Origin: an uncultured Bacteroides sp.
Lineage (GTDB): Bacteria; Bacteroidota; Bacteroidia; Bacteroidales; Bacteroidaceae
NCBI GenBank assembly: GCA_900755095.1
Contig: CAAEFE010000066.1
Span: 1-64,000 of the forward strand
Length of the DNA: 64,000 nucleotides
Reading direction: 5' to 3'
Each line of letters begins with the position of its first letter. Positions within the stretch are counted from its first letter, which is position 1. Of this stretch, positions 37,030 through 46,295 are shown piece after piece. The notes beneath the pieces were generated by a model. It saw nothing but the letters and a program-made list of their open reading frames with translations, did no database searches and was not told where the DNA came from. The translations under genes and the position numbers were made by a program.

Positions 37030-37437
37030 TTATCTATACATTTTTACATACCGTGTCCATTTCTTGTCCATCGATACAAATTCAAACTTTTCAAATGTTT
37101 CTTTATCTTGTACCAGTGTGACCGAATTGAGCAACCAACTCTCGGGCCTAAATTCCGCAACGATAGCGGGCAACAGATGTGACAGGATTTCCTCCCGTAC
37201 GGTGCCTTCTGCCTTCACATAATAATTATTGATTACAGCTTTCTTCCGGCTTTTCTGTTCCACGGGGACGAAGCCCACCACTTCTTTATCTTCAATCGCA
37301 ATGAACCACACATACTCTTCGCCCGTCTTGAAAGGGTAATTATTGTTTGCGCGTATCACTTCGGGATCCATCACCATCGGCGCTAAAAGCCGATATAAGT
37401 GTTTGTCTTTTCCTTTTAATCGTATTATCTGTATCAT
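37030..37437 (-). CDS. GNAT-family N-acetyltransferase of the IbrAB cluster
   Basis: With the start at 37437 the product is 135 aa. The GNAT core is recognisable in WFIAIEDKEVVGFVPVEQ, NNYYVKAEGTVREEILSHLL (in place of the usual acetyl-CoA loop) and NSVTLVQDKETFEKFEF ending in TRYVKMY. The acetyl-CoA loop Q/RxxGxG/A is weak, so activity is uncertain. Only 3 nt separate it from the IbrA-like gene, so the three genes form one operon with the acetyltransferase first. Confidence 0.75.
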   Translation of the reverse strand: MIQIIRLKGKDKHLYRLLAPMVMDPEVIRANNNYPFKTGEEYVWFIAIEDKEVVGFVPVEQKSRKKAVINNYYVKAEGTVREEILSHLLPAIVAEFRPESWLLNSVTLVQDKETFEKFEFVSMDKKWTRYVKMYR

Positions 37438-37457
37438 ATCATTCAAAAATGGACACA

Positions 37458-37465
37458 CAAAAATA
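37458..37465 (-). promoter_or_regulatory. Candidate promoter -7 box for the GNAT-IbrA-IbrB operon
   Basis: The minus strand reads TATTTTTG, an exact TAnnTTTG match, 20 nt before the acetyltransferase start at 37437. Confidence 0.45.
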
Positions 37466-37549
37466 AGGAAAAAATATCAAATTCGTCATTTCTGTTCCTA
37501 AAACATTTGTTTTTCACACTATTATCTCTATATTTCGATATTTTTGAAA

Positions 37550-37957
37550 TCACCCATACGCCATTCCTCTTTCACGTTTAAAGTAAGTCAGTATAGTTGC
37601 AAAGCTTAAATATTCCCGTCCAGGAGTATGCAACCGACTTTTAAACTGATAGTAGGCAAAGATGACTTCGCATGCCAATTTATATTTGAAATGCAGCTTT
37701 AAACGGTGCTGCAAAAACTCAAACACCCGGCAGAGATATGCAAACACCTCCTCCACCCTAGCATTTGGAATCACTCGTGGCGCACGATTTACATCCGCTA
37801 TATGCTCCATCTCATTAAGCACATATTCCAGTTGCTCAATTTCCTCACCGGTGTTTTGCATTGTACACTTCATTTGTTCTATTTTCTCTCCCTGATGGAT
37901 GTACTGTTTTCGCTTTCGTTGTAAACGATCTTTTATTATTTCTATTCCTTTCAACAT
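37550..37957 (-). CDS. Hypothetical coiled-coil protein, 135 aa
   Basis: I do not recognise this protein. The first 55 residues are highly charged and helical (KDRLQRKRKQYIHQGEKIEQ, then EEIEQLEYVLNEMEHI) and should form a coiled coil. The rest is mixed hydrophobic and basic (FAYLCRVFEFLQHRLKLHFK, then LACEVIFAYYQFKSRL). There is no signal peptide or known motif. It lies 112 nt upstream of the acetyltransferase gene on the same strand and could belong to the same functional unit, but a promoter-like box sits between them. An exact TATATTTG box on the minus strand at 38048-38041 may be its own promoter. Confidence 0.6.
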   Translation of the reverse strand: MLKGIEIIKDRLQRKRKQYIHQGEKIEQMKCTMQNTGEEIEQLEYVLNEMEHIADVNRAPRVIPNARVEEVFAYLCRVFEFLQHRLKLHFKYKLACEVIFAYYQFKSRLHTPGREYLSFATILTYFKRERGMAYG

Positions 37958-38157
37958 TATAAAATTTAGTTATATATAAATGGTTTGATATTACTGATTA
38001 TTAATCGACAAAACTGCCATATAAAATCTAATCTCGAATGCAAATATAGAAAAGAATGTTTAAATAATTAGATTTTTATTTAAAAATATTCATACTTATT
38101 TTACATTTAAATTACCAGCATCAGAAAAACGTTTTTTTCATCCAATGAAACGAGTCA

Positions 38158-38165
38158 TAATTTTG
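38158..38165 (+). promoter_or_regulatory. Promoter-like -7 box before the helicase relic
   Basis: TAATTTTG matches TAnnTTTG and lies 25 nt before the relic's apparent start at 38190, so the promoter may survive although the gene does not. Confidence 0.35.
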
Positions 38166-38189
38166 CGGCGTACTAAAATATTTTAAACA

Positions 38190-38633
38190 ATGGATAATCA
38201 ATCTTTTGACTGGCTGCTTCACGGTTACCACGTACTATCCGAGATGGCAGTGGCTTATTTTCCCAACTGTCAGGATAACTGATATAGACGATACGCTGGC
38301 AAATGCCCATACCCTCCTCGACCGATTGGAAAATGAATGTGGTACTGCCGAACATCTCCGTTCCACGTCACAACTCATAGAGGACACTATAAGTTGATAG
38401 AGGCCCGCATGGCCAGCAACAAGAACAGTGCTACAGGACTGACTACTGGATTTGCCGACCTTGACCGGGTGACATGCGGCTGGCAACCCGGTGAGGAGAT
38501 CGTTATTGCTGCCCGTCCTGCGGTAGGTAAAACAGCATTTGCACTGCATCTGGCACGTACTGCAGCTTCTGCCGGTTATCATATCGCTGTGTATATTTTC
38601 ACATATACAATATTTTTCTTGATGAATAACTGA
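38190..38633 (+). pseudogene. Relic of a mobile-element DnaB-like helicase
   Basis: A start at 38190 gives MDNQSFDWLLHG and stops after about 30 codons. The next frame encodes DDTLANAHTLLDRLENECGT and QLIEDTIS before a stop at 38395-38397. A third stretch then gives TGLTTGFADLDRVTCGW, and PGEEIVIAARPAVGKTAFAL with an intact Walker A, breaking off after GYHIAVY where DnaB-type proteins continue SLEM. This is the N-terminal/RecA-like core of a DnaB-family helicase of the kind carried on Bacteroides mobile elements, with at least two frame shifts and a lost C-terminal half. No other intact mobility gene is present here. Confidence 0.7.
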
Positions 38634-38972
38634 CTATTACCATACATTACCGATGGCAGTATGGATTTAGAAGAACACACATTTGCAAGTCATCAAGAAA
38701 ATCTTGAACCTGCAAGACAAGAAAGGAAGCGAAAATATGATTTGCATAAAATTTAAATAGCCTCTAACCAATAAGTCATCTTTATACAATGACGAGTTGT
38801 TTGACAAACTTCGTAGTTAGCAATACCGGAGCAACATTCACAATTACCTATGAATCAATTATTTACAACAACTCATTCATTTAAACAAAAATTGCCTGCT
38901 AAAAATTTAGACAAAATTTGGTCAAATATTCCTTTTTATTAATTAAAAAGGCTACAGTTTCACAAACTACTA
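38634..38972. other. AT-rich gap with one doubtful small ORF
   Basis: Nothing convincing is seen here. A 31-codon frame from ATG 38661 to TAA 38756 (MDLEEHTFASHQENLEPARQ...) is charged and helical and could be another scrap of a mobile element, but no start signal or family supports it. The remaining sequence is AT-rich without repeats. Confidence 0.4.
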
Positions 38973-39002
38973 TTGGAATTCGGTCTCTTTTCTATATATT
39001 TG
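38973..39002 (+). promoter_or_regulatory. Promoter of the fabH-like gene
   Basis: TTG (38973-38975), 19 bp, then TATATTTG (38995-39002) matches the Bacteroides -33/-7 pattern well, 64 nt before the ATG at 39067. Confidence 0.6.
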
Positions 39003-39066
39003 CGCCCGCATTTCTGATTTTTCGAATGAACCTCCTTATTCAAATTACCCAAACTAGATAAAACGA

Positions 39067-40071
39067 ATGGAAAAAATAAACGCAGTAATTACAGGAGTCG
39101 GAGGCTATGTACCCGATTATATCTTGACCAATGATGAGATTTCCAAAATGGTAGATACTACCGATGAATGGATTATGGGGCGTATCGGCATTAAAGAAAG
39201 ACGTATTTTGAAAGAGGAAGGACTGGGAACTTCTTACATAGCTCGTAAAGCTGTCAAACAGTTAATAAAACGCACCCAAACAAATCCGGATGATATTGAT
39301 CTGATAATTGTAGCTACAACAACCCCTGACTACCGCTTTCCTTCCACGGCTTCTATTTTATGTGAAAGACTGGGACTGAAAAGAGCTTTTGCTTTTGACA
39401 TGCAAGCTGTTTGCAGCGGTTTTTTATATGCACTGGAGACTGGAGCCAATTTTATCCGTTCTGGAAATTACAAGAAAGTGGTAGTTGTAGGCGCTGAAAA
39501 GATGTCGTCAATAATAAATTATGCCGACCGGGCAACTTGTCCGATTTTCGGTGATGGCGGAGCAGCTGTCATGCTTGAACCTACTACTGAAGATTTTGGC
39601 ATTATGGATGCTGTGTTAAGAACAGATGGTAAAGGATTGCCTTTTTTGCACATTAAAGCGGGTGGCTCTATATGTACTCCTTCTTATTATACATTGGATA
39701 ATCAAATGCATTATATCTATCAGGAAGGACGTACTGTATTCAAATATGCAGTATCCAACATGGCTGATGCCTGTGAATCTATCATTGCAAGAAACCATCT
39801 AAGCAAAGAAAACATCGACTGGGTAATTCCTCATCAGGCTAATCAACGTATTATCACCGCCGTAACACAACGTTTGGAAGTTCCTGTCGAAAAGGTCATG
39901 GTCAACATCGAACGATACGGTAACACTAGTGCCGGCACTCTCCCACTCTGCCTCTGGGATTTTGAAGATAAATTCAAAAAAGGAGATAACCTAATTCTTA
40001 CTGCATTTGGAGCAGGATTTGCATGGGGAGCCATCTATGTGAAATGGGGATATGATGGAAAAAAGAGATAG
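39067..40071 (+). CDS. fabH: 3-oxoacyl-ACP synthase III (beta-ketoacyl-ACP synthase III)
   Basis: FabH starts fatty-acid synthesis by condensing acetyl-CoA or a branched starter with malonyl-ACP. The 334-aa product has the complete catalytic triad: Cys116 in [13 protein letters not shown], His256 in [10 protein letters not shown] and Asn286 in YGNTSAG. The N-terminal [16 protein letters not shown] and the C-terminal [17 protein letters not shown] are typical. It stands alone, not in a fab cluster, and has its own promoter and a strong terminator. Some Bacteroides have more than one FabH, so this may be the second copy. Confidence 0.93.
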   Translation: MEKINAVITGVGGYVPDYILTNDEISKMVDTTDEWIMGRIGIKERRILKEEGLGTSYIARKAVKQLIKRTQTNPDDIDLIIVATTTPDYRFPSTASILCERLGLKRAFAFDMQAVCSGFLYALETGANFIRSGNYKKVVVVGAEKMSSIINYADRATCPIFGDGGAAVMLEPTTEDFGIMDAVLRTDGKGLPFLHIKAGGSICTPSYYTLDNQMHYIYQEGRTVFKYAVSNMADACESIIARNHLSKENIDWVIPHQANQRIITAVTQRLEVPVEKVMVNIERYGNTSAGTLPLCLWDFEDKFKKGDNLILTAFGAGFAWGAIYVKWGYDGKKR

Positions 40072-40090
40072 CGATTATTCGCTATCTTCA

Positions 40091-40137
40091 AAATAAAAAA
40101 TCCTCTGATTTACTGAAAATCAGAGGATTTTTTATTT
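40091..40137. terminator. Bidirectional terminator shared by fabH and tRNA-Asp
   Basis: A 20-bp perfect stem (40091-40110 with 40118-40137) has A-rich and T-rich ends on both sides, so it can stop fabH from the left and the tRNA transcript from the right. Confidence 0.85.
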
Positions 40138-40144
40138 CCTAATG

Positions 40145-40218
40145 CGGTGCGTACGGGACTCGAACCCGTGACCCCATGCGTGACAGGCATGTATTCTAAC
40201 CAACTGAACTAACGCACC
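40145..40218 (-). tRNA. tRNA-Asp (anticodon GTC)
   Basis: On the minus strand the acceptor arm GGTGCGT pairs with ACGCACC, followed by discriminator G. The anticodon stem CATGC/GCATG encloses CTGTCAC with anticodon GTC, and the T arm ACGGG-TTCGAGT-CCCGT is perfect. CCA is not encoded. Confidence 0.95.
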
Positions 40219-40255
40219 AAAATATTCACTTTAGCATCTCTCTCGATTGCGGATG

Positions 40256-40285
40256 CAAAGGTAGATATTTTTTTGAAACCTGCAA
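40256..40285 (-). promoter_or_regulatory. Promoter of the tRNA-Asp gene
   Basis: The minus strand reads TTG, 19 bp, TACCTTTG (40263-40256), a good match to the Bacteroides pattern, 38 nt before the tRNA 5' end. Confidence 0.55.
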
Positions 40286-40370
40286 TAGCTTCAGTATCTT
40301 TTTTCTGAAAAAGTGGGTTTATTAAGAATTATCGTGTACATTTGCAGCTACTAATAAAATAGAAAATAGA

Positions 40371-41687
40371 ATGAAAAATACACCAATTGAACGACATCTG
40401 ATTGACGAAACCATCAATGAGTTTCAAATTGTCGATTTTTCCAAAGCTACCATTCGTGAAGTGAAAGCTATTGCTTCAAAAGCAGAAACAGCATCGGGAG
40501 TTGAATTTATCAAAATGGAAATGGGTGTTCCGGGACTTCCTCCTTCCGCTGTAGGCGTGAAAGCGGAAATTGAAGCATTACAAAATGGCATTGCCAGTCT
40601 ATATCCCGACATCAACGGATTGCCGGAACTAAAGAAAGAGGCATCCAACTTTATCAAAGCATTCATCAACGTAGATTTAAGTCCGGAAGGTTGTGTGCCT
40701 GTCACTGGTTCCATGCAAGGTACATTCGCTTCATTTCTTACTTGCAGCCAATGTGACGAAAAGAAAGATACGATTTTGTTTATCGATCCAGGGTTTCCGG
40801 TACAGAAACAGCAGTTGGTTGTAATGGGGCAAAAGTTTGAAACATTTGATGTGTATGACTACCGCGGAGAAAAACTGAAAGAGAAACTGGAAAGCTATCT
40901 GAAAAAAGGAAATATATCAGCCATCATTTATTCAAATCCCAATAATCCCAGCTGGATTTGCCTGAAAGAAGAAGAATTGAGGATTATCGGTAAATTGGCA
41001 ACACTGTATGATGTGATTGTTCTGGAGGATTTGGCTTATTTTGCCATGGACTTCCGCCAAGATTTAAGTAAACCGTATCAACCTCCTTTCCAGCCATCAG
41101 TTGCCCATTATACGGACAATTACGTATTGCTGATTTCCGGCTCAAAAGCATTCAGCTACGCCGGGCAACGTATTGGGGTAAGTTGTATCTCTGATAAACT
41201 ATACCACCGAAGCTATCCGGGACTGACCAAACGATATGGTGGCGGAACTTTCGGAACGGTTTTCATTCACCGTGTGCTTTATGCGCTTTCTTCAGGAACT
41301 AGTCATTCTGCACAGTTCGCCATGGCCGCCATGCTGAAAGCTGCCAACGAAGGACAATATAATTTCCTTAACGAAGTGAAGATATACGGTGAAAGAGCAC
41401 GGAAATTAAAAGAAATCTTCCTCCGTCACGGTTTTCATCTGGTATATGACAACGATCTGGGCGAGCCGATTGCAGACGGATTTTATTTCACCATCGGTTA
41501 TCCGGGAATGACCAGTGGCGAACTGGCGAAAGAATTGATGTACTACGGAGTCAGCGCTATCTCATTAGTAACTACAGGAAGCCATCAGGAAGGATTGCGC
41601 GCGTGTACCTCTTTCATTAAAGACCACCAATATGCTCAACTGGATGAAAGAATGAAACTATTTGCTGAAAATCATTCGATAGCCTGA
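40371..41687 (+). CDS. PLP-dependent class I/II aminotransferase
   Basis: The 438-aa product has the fold-type I pattern: GVPGLPPSAVGVKAEIEAL, YPDINGLPELKKEASNF, the glycine-rich PVTGSMQGTFASFL, IIYSNPNNPSW, VLEDLAYFAMDF and the PLP-binding lysine in ISGSKAFSYAGQRIG. It probably transfers an amino group between an amino acid and a 2-oxo acid; the substrate is not predictable. It is monocistronic, with a terminator 44 nt downstream. Confidence 0.88.
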   Translation: MKNTPIERHLIDETINEFQIVDFSKATIREVKAIASKAETASGVEFIKMEMGVPGLPPSAVGVKAEIEALQNGIASLYPDINGLPELKKEASNFIKAFINVDLSPEGCVPVTGSMQGTFASFLTCSQCDEKKDTILFIDPGFPVQKQQLVVMGQKFETFDVYDYRGEKLKEKLESYLKKGNISAIIYSNPNNPSWICLKEEELRIIGKLATLYDVIVLEDLAYFAMDFRQDLSKPYQPPFQPSVAHYTDNYVLLISGSKAFSYAGQRIGVSCISDKLYHRSYPGLTKRYGGGTFGTVFIHRVLYALSSGTSHSAQFAMAAMLKAANEGQYNFLNEVKIYGERARKLKEIFLRHGFHLVYDNDLGEPIADGFYFTIGYPGMTSGELAKELMYYGVSAISLVTTGSHQEGLRACTSFIKDHQYAQLDERMKLFAENHSIA

Positions 41688-41730
41688 TTATTTGACATAA
41701 GATATTCATAAAAGCCATTCTTAAAATGAA

Positions 41731-41767
41731 AAAAAACGGAAAGAACGATTGTTATTCCGTTTTTTTT
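41731..41767 (+). terminator. Terminator after the aminotransferase
   Basis: AAAAAACGGA (41731-41740) pairs with TCCGTTTTTT (41756-41765) and continues into T residues. Confidence 0.75.
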
Positions 41768-41781
41768 CTTACTTTAGTGGC

Positions 41782-42372
41782 ATGAATATCGACTCTGACA
41801 TATTTAAGATTCAATCGAATAATGTGTTGCCATCGAGAGGAAGGATTTTAATATCAGAACCTTTTCTACGTGACGCAACGTTTGGCAGATCCGTAATTTT
41901 ACTGGTCGATCATACGGATGAAGGAAGTATGGGATTGGTTATCAACAAGCAACTGCCATTGTTCCTTAACGATATCATCATGGAATTTAAATATCTGGAT
42001 GAGATTCCTCTATACAAAGGTGGACCTATTGCCACTGATACCCTATTTTATCTCCACACATTATCTGATATCCCCGGATCCATTTCTATCAGTAAAGGGC
42101 TTTATCTGAATGGAGATTTTGATGAAATAAAGAAATATATATTACAAGGGAATAAAATCAGTGAATGCATTCGTTTCTTCTTGGGATATTCCGGTTGGGA
42201 TAGCGAACAGTTAAATAACGAAATCAGAGAAAACACATGGCTGGTGTCTGAAGAAGAAAAATCATATCTGATGAAAAACAATATCAAGGATATGTGGCGG
42301 ACTGCTTTAGAGAAGCTAGGCAGCAAGTACGAAACGTGGTCACGCTTCCCGCAAGTGCCTACTCTCAACTAA
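41782..42372 (+). CDS. YqgE/AlgH family protein
   Basis: With the start at 41782 the product is 196 aa; the open frame from 41749 would begin inside the upstream terminator. Family blocks are [38 protein letters not shown] and [17 protein letters not shown], then [18 protein letters not shown]. The family is broadly conserved, but its function is not firmly known. It converges with the acetyltransferase gene starting 5 nt beyond its stop. Confidence 0.93.
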   Translation: MNIDSDIFKIQSNNVLPSRGRILISEPFLRDATFGRSVILLVDHTDEGSMGLVINKQLPLFLNDIIMEFKYLDEIPLYKGGPIATDTLFYLHTLSDIPGSISISKGLYLNGDFDEIKKYILQGNKISECIRFFLGYSGWDSEQLNNEIRENTWLVSEEEKSYLMKNNIKDMWRTALEKLGSKYETWSRFPQVPTLN

Positions 42373-42376
42373 TATT

Positions 42377-42913
42377 TTATTTCTTAGGATTCAAACATTG
42401 GAGAAGCAATGCATCTTTGTAGCAGCCCTCCACTTGCAGCCAGTTTTTCAATAATCCGCATTGAACGAAGCCACAAGACGTGAACAGCTTTACACAAACG
42501 TCATTATCTGTCGTGACATGCGCATAAAGCTGACTTAAAGACAGAAAATCAAAAGCGTATTCACAAAGTAGCTTCAGTGCGTCGGTGGCATAACCTTGTT
42601 GCCGATAATCCTTATGAACGGCAATTCCGACTTCTCCCCGCGAATGAAGGGGAACGAAATCCGTAATATCAATCGTACCAAGGATACACTGGTCGGATTT
42701 GCGTACCATCATCAGACGTAATTGCTTATCCGCAAACACATCACACTGTGAACCTTCAATATATTGGCGCAACACGTAACGGGAGTATGGAACCGTAAAG
42801 TTACTGATGTCCCACATGGAAGGGTCATTTTCCATCTCGTACATAATGTCCATATCTTCCGGTTCTACTGCACGAAGATAAATACGTTCGTTCATTAAGA
42901 AAGACTGTCTCAT
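42377..42913 (-). CDS. RimJ/SpeG-like GNAT acetyltransferase
   Basis: The 178-aa product shows a clear GNAT core: IYLRAVEPEDMDIMYEMEND, VPYSRYVLRQYIEGS, QCILGTIDITDF, then GEVGIAVHKDYRQQGYATDAL with the acetyl-CoA loop and LYAHVTTDNDVCVKLFTSCG. The overall pattern resembles spermidine or ribosomal-protein acetyltransferases. It overlaps the upstream membrane-protein stop by 4 nt (ATGA), which supports the chosen start. Confidence 0.88.
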   Translation of the reverse strand: MRQSFLMNERIYLRAVEPEDMDIMYEMENDPSMWDISNFTVPYSRYVLRQYIEGSQCDVFADKQLRLMMVRKSDQCILGTIDITDFVPLHSRGEVGIAVHKDYRQQGYATDALKLLCEYAFDFLSLSQLYAHVTTDNDVCVKLFTSCGFVQCGLLKNWLQVEGCYKDALLLQCLNPKK

Positions 42914-43368
42914 AACTTTTCTTCTTTTGCAATGTGAAGTTCGTTACGCAATCTCTTCTCGCTGGGCAGGCAGAAAAGTGACGCCGTGAGGCCAATCAGC
43001 ATACAGAGGTTACCCGTACTGCTCAACGTCAGGTAGTAACACAAAAGGTTCACTACAATAGCTACTTCAAGCACTCCCAAGCGAACAATGTTCCATTGCA
43101 CATATCGCTTCAAGGCAAGCGTGATAGTCATGTGATCTATCTTTTTCTTAAGCACCAAGCTAAATAATTTGAGAGAAAGAGGCACACATAAAGCAGTGAG
43201 CAAAATGCCGACCGTCTCAAAATAGTAGATAGCCGGTGCGTTATCTACCAAACCTCCTACGGGAAAGAGTTCAAACTCTCCTGCCCCAAGCAAAAATGCC
43301 GGGAGTACCCAAAAGAAAACATAACTGATATTCAAATTTCTGACAGCTCGTTTTATCTGTTCTTCCAT
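42910..43368 (-). CDS. Small integral membrane protein, unknown
   Basis: The 152-aa product has four hydrophobic stretches: about 15-33 (ISYVFFWVLPAFLLGAGEF), 48-70 (YYFETVGILLTALCVPLSL), 92-115 (NIVRLGVLEVAIVVNLLCYY) and 116-135 (GNLCMLIGLTASLFCL). Charged loops KKKIDH and KRYVQW lie between. I do not recognise the family. It is translationally coupled to the acetyltransferase and starts 26 nt after recR, so the three form a likely operon. Confidence 0.75.
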   Translation of the reverse strand: MEEQIKRAVRNLNISYVFFWVLPAFLLGAGEFELFPVGGLVDNAPAIYYFETVGILLTALCVPLSLKLFSLVLKKKIDHMTITLALKRYVQWNIVRLGVLEVAIVVNLLCYYLTLSSTGNLCMLIGLTASLFCLPSEKRLRNELHIAKEEKL

Positions 43369-43394
43369 GTTCGTTCTTAAATGATTAATAATGA

Positions 43395-44012
43395 TTATAC
43401 AGTTCCGGTAAAAAGCGTCCGGTTCACAATACTGCGTCCTAAAGTTACTTCATCGGCATATTCAAGTTCATCACCAACCGATATGCCACGGGCTATCACA
43501 CTTAGTTTAACCCCTAGTTTATCCAGCTTGCGATAGATATAGAAGTTGGTAGTATCCCCCTCCATCGTAGTGCTCAATGCCAGAATAACTTCTTTGATTC
43601 CACCTTCAGCCACCCGCTGCACCAGGCTTTCAATTTGAAGGTCACTCGGTCCGACTCCGTCCATTGGAGAAATAACCCCACCCAAAACATGATAAAGCCC
43701 GCGATACTGCTGGGTTGCCTCCACCGCCATTACATCACGGATATTTTCCACCACACAGACAGTGGAAGCATCCCGTTGCGGATTAGCACAAATCTGGCAA
43801 GTTTCAGTATCGGATATATTATGACACACTTTGCAGTATTTCACCTCACGTTTCAACGTTATGATAGAATTTCCGAAAGCTTCCACCGTAGCCGTATCCT
43901 GACGGAGCAGATGTAGAACAAGCCTCATAGCCGTCTTACGCCCGATACCCGGAAGTTTGGAAAATTCGCCGACTGCCTTTTCAAGCAGTATAGAAGGATA
44001 TTGTTGGTTCAT
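43395..44012 (-). CDS. recR: Recombination mediator protein RecR
   Basis: RecR acts with RecO (and RecF) to load RecA on gapped DNA. The start at 44012 gives the usual 205 aa and fits the family start [20 protein letters not shown]. The helix-hairpin-helix [12 protein letters not shown], the four-cysteine zinc finger (Cys-x2-Cys in YCKVC, then CQIC) and the Toprim domain ([49 protein letters not shown]) are all present. Longer frames upstream would overlap the divergent symporter promoter and are not used. Confidence 0.95.
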   Translation of the reverse strand: MNQQYPSILLEKAVGEFSKLPGIGRKTAMRLVLHLLRQDTATVEAFGNSIITLKREVKYCKVCHNISDTETCQICANPQRDASTVCVVENIRDVMAVEATQQYRGLYHVLGGVISPMDGVGPSDLQIESLVQRVAEGGIKEVILALSTTMEGDTTNFYIYRKLDKLGVKLSVIARGISVGDELEYADEVTLGRSIVNRTLFTGTV

Positions 44013-44046
44013 AGATAATATTTGCTGTTCTATCGATAAAACCTTG

Positions 44047-44095
44047 CAAAGATACAGATTATTGTTTTTAATACCTACAAAAATTGCTACCTTTG
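44047..44095. promoter_or_regulatory. Divergent promoter boxes between recR and the symporter gene
   Basis: On the minus strand TATCTTTG (44054-44047) lies 35 nt before recR. On the + strand TACCTTTG (44088-44095) lies only 9 nt before the symporter ATG, which would give an almost leaderless mRNA. -33 boxes are weak on both strands. Confidence 0.4.
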
Positions 44096-44103
44096 CATCT
44101 GTT

Positions 44104-45558
44104 ATGATGATACTAGTCACTATTCTTTGCTACTTCGCGGTATTATTACTAATAGCCCGTATCACCGGACGTAAGGGAGGATCGAATGCAGCGTTCTTCA
44201 AGGGAGAGAACCAATCACCTTGGTATATAGTCTCTTTTGGAATGATTGGCGCCTCTATCTCCGGAGTCACTTTCGTCTCTGTACCGGGAATGGTGCGCGG
44301 AATGGATATGACGTATATGCAAACGGTACTCGGATTTTTCTTCGGATACATGGTCGTAGCCCATATCTTACTTCCTTTATATTATAAGTTGAATCTGACA
44401 AGCATCTACGGATATCTCGGCACCCGCATCGGAGTGCGCGCCTATCGCACCGGTTCCTTTTTCTTTCTGCTGTCACGCATGTTGGGAACCGCAGCCAAAC
44501 TTTATCTGGTATGCCTTATTCTCCATACGTATGTATTCCAAGAAATGCACGTTCCCTTTTGGCTGATTGCTGTCGGTTCGGTTGCATTGGTATGGATATA
44601 TACTCATAAAAGCGGAATAAAGACCATTGTGTGGACAGATACCTTACAAACATTTTGCCTGATTGCCGCTCTGATTTTTATCATCTATTTTACGATCCAA
44701 AGATTAGACCTTAACTTCAGCGGCATTGTGCAAACAATCCAAAACAGCGAACACAGCCGTATTTTTGTATTTGACGACTGGGTATCCCGACAGAACTTCT
44801 TCAAACAGTTCTTCAGTGGTATCTTCATCGTCATCGTAATGACCGGACTGGATCAGGATATGATGCAAAAGAATCTTTCTTGCCGGAACCTCCAGGAAGC
44901 ACAAAAAAACATGTACTGCTACGGTTTCTCATTCATTCCGCTAAATTTCCTTTTTCTATGCTTGGGAATTCTATTAATAGCGCTAGCGGGACAGATGCAC
45001 CTCGAACTGCCAGCCATGAATGATGATATACTACCCATGTTTGCAGCCCAAGGTTATCTGGGACAATCCGTATTGGTACTTTTTACAATCGGTATTATCG
45101 CAGCAGCTTTCAGCAACTCGGATTCCGCCCTGACAGCCATGACAACCAGTGTATGCGTAGACCTGCTGAATACGGAAAAAGACACAGAAGAAACGGCACG
45201 TCGCAAAAGAAGCAAAGTGCATTTATCGTTATCAGTCTTATTGGCATTCTTCATCTGCCTGGTAGAAATACTTAATAATAAGAGCGTTATTGACGCCATA
45301 TATATCATCGCCTCCTACACATACGGCCCCCTGCTTGGAATGTTTGCTTTCGGACTTTTTACACGCAGGCAAACGAACGACCGGTGGGTTCCTCTCATAG
45401 CCATCCTTTCACCACTGATCTGCTATCTTGCCGACTGGTGGATTGGAAAAGAAACCGGATATAAATTCGGTTATGAATTGCTAATGTTAAATGGAACGCT
45501 TACCTTTGCGGGGTTAATTTGTATGTCTAAAAAAGGGAAAACGCTGAAAGTACCATGA
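44104..45558 (+). CDS. Sodium:solute symporter (SSS family)
   Basis: With the start at 44104 ([20 protein letters not shown]) the product is 484 aa with about 13 hydrophobic helices. SSS features include the early [18 protein letters not shown] (unwound first core helix), [20 protein letters not shown] and the helix [20 protein letters not shown] with conserved serines that shape the second sodium site. It lacks clear substrate markers; sugar, sialic acid or other organic ions are possible. The longer frame from 43957 is rejected because it runs through recR. Confidence 0.9.
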   Translation: MMILVTILCYFAVLLLIARITGRKGGSNAAFFKGENQSPWYIVSFGMIGASISGVTFVSVPGMVRGMDMTYMQTVLGFFFGYMVVAHILLPLYYKLNLTSIYGYLGTRIGVRAYRTGSFFFLLSRMLGTAAKLYLVCLILHTYVFQEMHVPFWLIAVGSVALVWIYTHKSGIKTIVWTDTLQTFCLIAALIFIIYFTIQRLDLNFSGIVQTIQNSEHSRIFVFDDWVSRQNFFKQFFSGIFIVIVMTGLDQDMMQKNLSCRNLQEAQKNMYCYGFSFIPLNFLFLCLGILLIALAGQMHLELPAMNDDILPMFAAQGYLGQSVLVLFTIGIIAAAFSNSDSALTAMTTSVCVDLLNTEKDTEETARRKRSKVHLSLSVLLAFFICLVEILNNKSVIDAIYIIASYTYGPLLGMFAFGLFTRRQTNDRWVPLIAILSPLICYLADWWIGKETGYKFGYELLMLNGTLTFAGLICMSKKGKTLKVP

Positions 45559-45574
45559 AAACAGGTACTCCGAA

Positions 45575-45653
45575 GTTTATAATAAATAATGGCAGAGTTT
45601 ATTATAAACTGCGCAATAGTTTATTATAAACAATGAACAAGTTTATTATAAAC
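45575..45653. repeat. Array of four 13-bp near-palindromes at exact 22-bp period
   Basis: GTTTATAATAAAT begins at 45575, and GTTTATTATAAAC begins at 45597, 45619 and 45641. The starts are each 22 bp apart (about two helical turns) and the 9-bp spacers differ. The last copy ends 29 nt before the engB start. The regular spacing suggests binding of a repressor or architectural protein on one face of the helix (inference). Confidence 0.85.
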
Positions 45654-45682
45654 GATTTTACAAAGAAATAAATGACAAGAAA

Positions 45683-46288
45683 ATGGAAATAACAAGTGCT
45701 GAATTTGTGATTAGCAATACGGACGTGAAGAAATGCCCAGCCGGTATTTTCCCGGAATATGCCTTTATAGGCCGTTCGAATGTGGGTAAATCAAGTCTTA
45801 TCAATATGTTGACCAGTCGTAAAGGTCTGGCCATGACCTCCTCTACTCCGGGAAAAACGATGTTAATCAACCACTTCCTTATCAATAAGAATTGGTATCT
45901 CGTCGACCTTCCGGGATATGGCTATGCCCGACGCGGACAAAAAGGGAAAGACCAGATACGCACCATAATCGAAGATTATATTTTGGAACGGGAGCAAATG
46001 ACCAACCTCTTTGTCCTGATAGACAGCCGGCTGGAACCTCAAAAAATAGACCTTGAGTTTATGGAATGGCTGGGCGAGAACGGTATCCCCTTCTCTATCA
46101 TCTTTACCAAAGCCGATAAACTCAAAGGTGGACGTTTAAAAATGAATATCAATGCCTATTTACGTGAGTTGAGTAAACAATGGGAAGAGCTCCCTCCTCA
46201 CTTCGTATCTTCCTCGGAAGACCGCACAGGACGTATTGATATACTCAACTACATAGAAAACATAAACAAGGATCTCAATGTTAAATGA
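45683..46288 (+). CDS. engB: Ribosome biogenesis GTPase EngB/YsxC
   Basis: EngB is an essential GTPase for late assembly of the large ribosomal subunit. The 201-aa product has G1 [10 protein letters not shown]2-like threonine in TSSTPGKT, G3 DLPGYGYA and G4 TKADKLKGG, with the family's [18 protein letters not shown]. The length is normal. It lies 29 nt downstream of the 22-bp repeat array, which is its likely control region, and 7 nt upstream of the DUF4923 gene's start. Confidence 0.95.
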   Translation: MEITSAEFVISNTDVKKCPAGIFPEYAFIGRSNVGKSSLINMLTSRKGLAMTSSTPGKTMLINHFLINKNWYLVDLPGYGYARRGQKGKDQIRTIIEDYILEREQMTNLFVLIDSRLEPQKIDLEFMEWLGENGIPFSIIFTKADKLKGGRLKMNINAYLRELSKQWEELPPHFVSSSEDRTGRIDILNYIENINKDLNVK

Positions 46289-46295
46289 AAGAAGA

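Noticed and set aside
38661-38756. 31-codon ORF as a real gene
   Set aside because: No family match, promoter or ribosome-binding evidence; listed only as part of the gap description.
40145-40218. tRNA-Asp as attachment site of the accessory region
   Set aside because: fabH lies between the tRNA and the accessory segment, and no direct repeat of the tRNA 3' end was seen on the far side.
43957-44103. N-terminal extension of the symporter
   Set aside because: It would run antisense through recR, and the first hydrophobic helix begins at the ATG at 44104, right after a promoter box.
44013-44120. N-terminal extension of RecR
   Set aside because: RecR homologues start at MNQQYP-like sequence, and the extension covers both promoter boxes.
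45575-45653. CRISPR array
   Set aside because: The repeats are 13 bp with 9-bp spacers and no cas genes are nearby; far too small for CRISPR.
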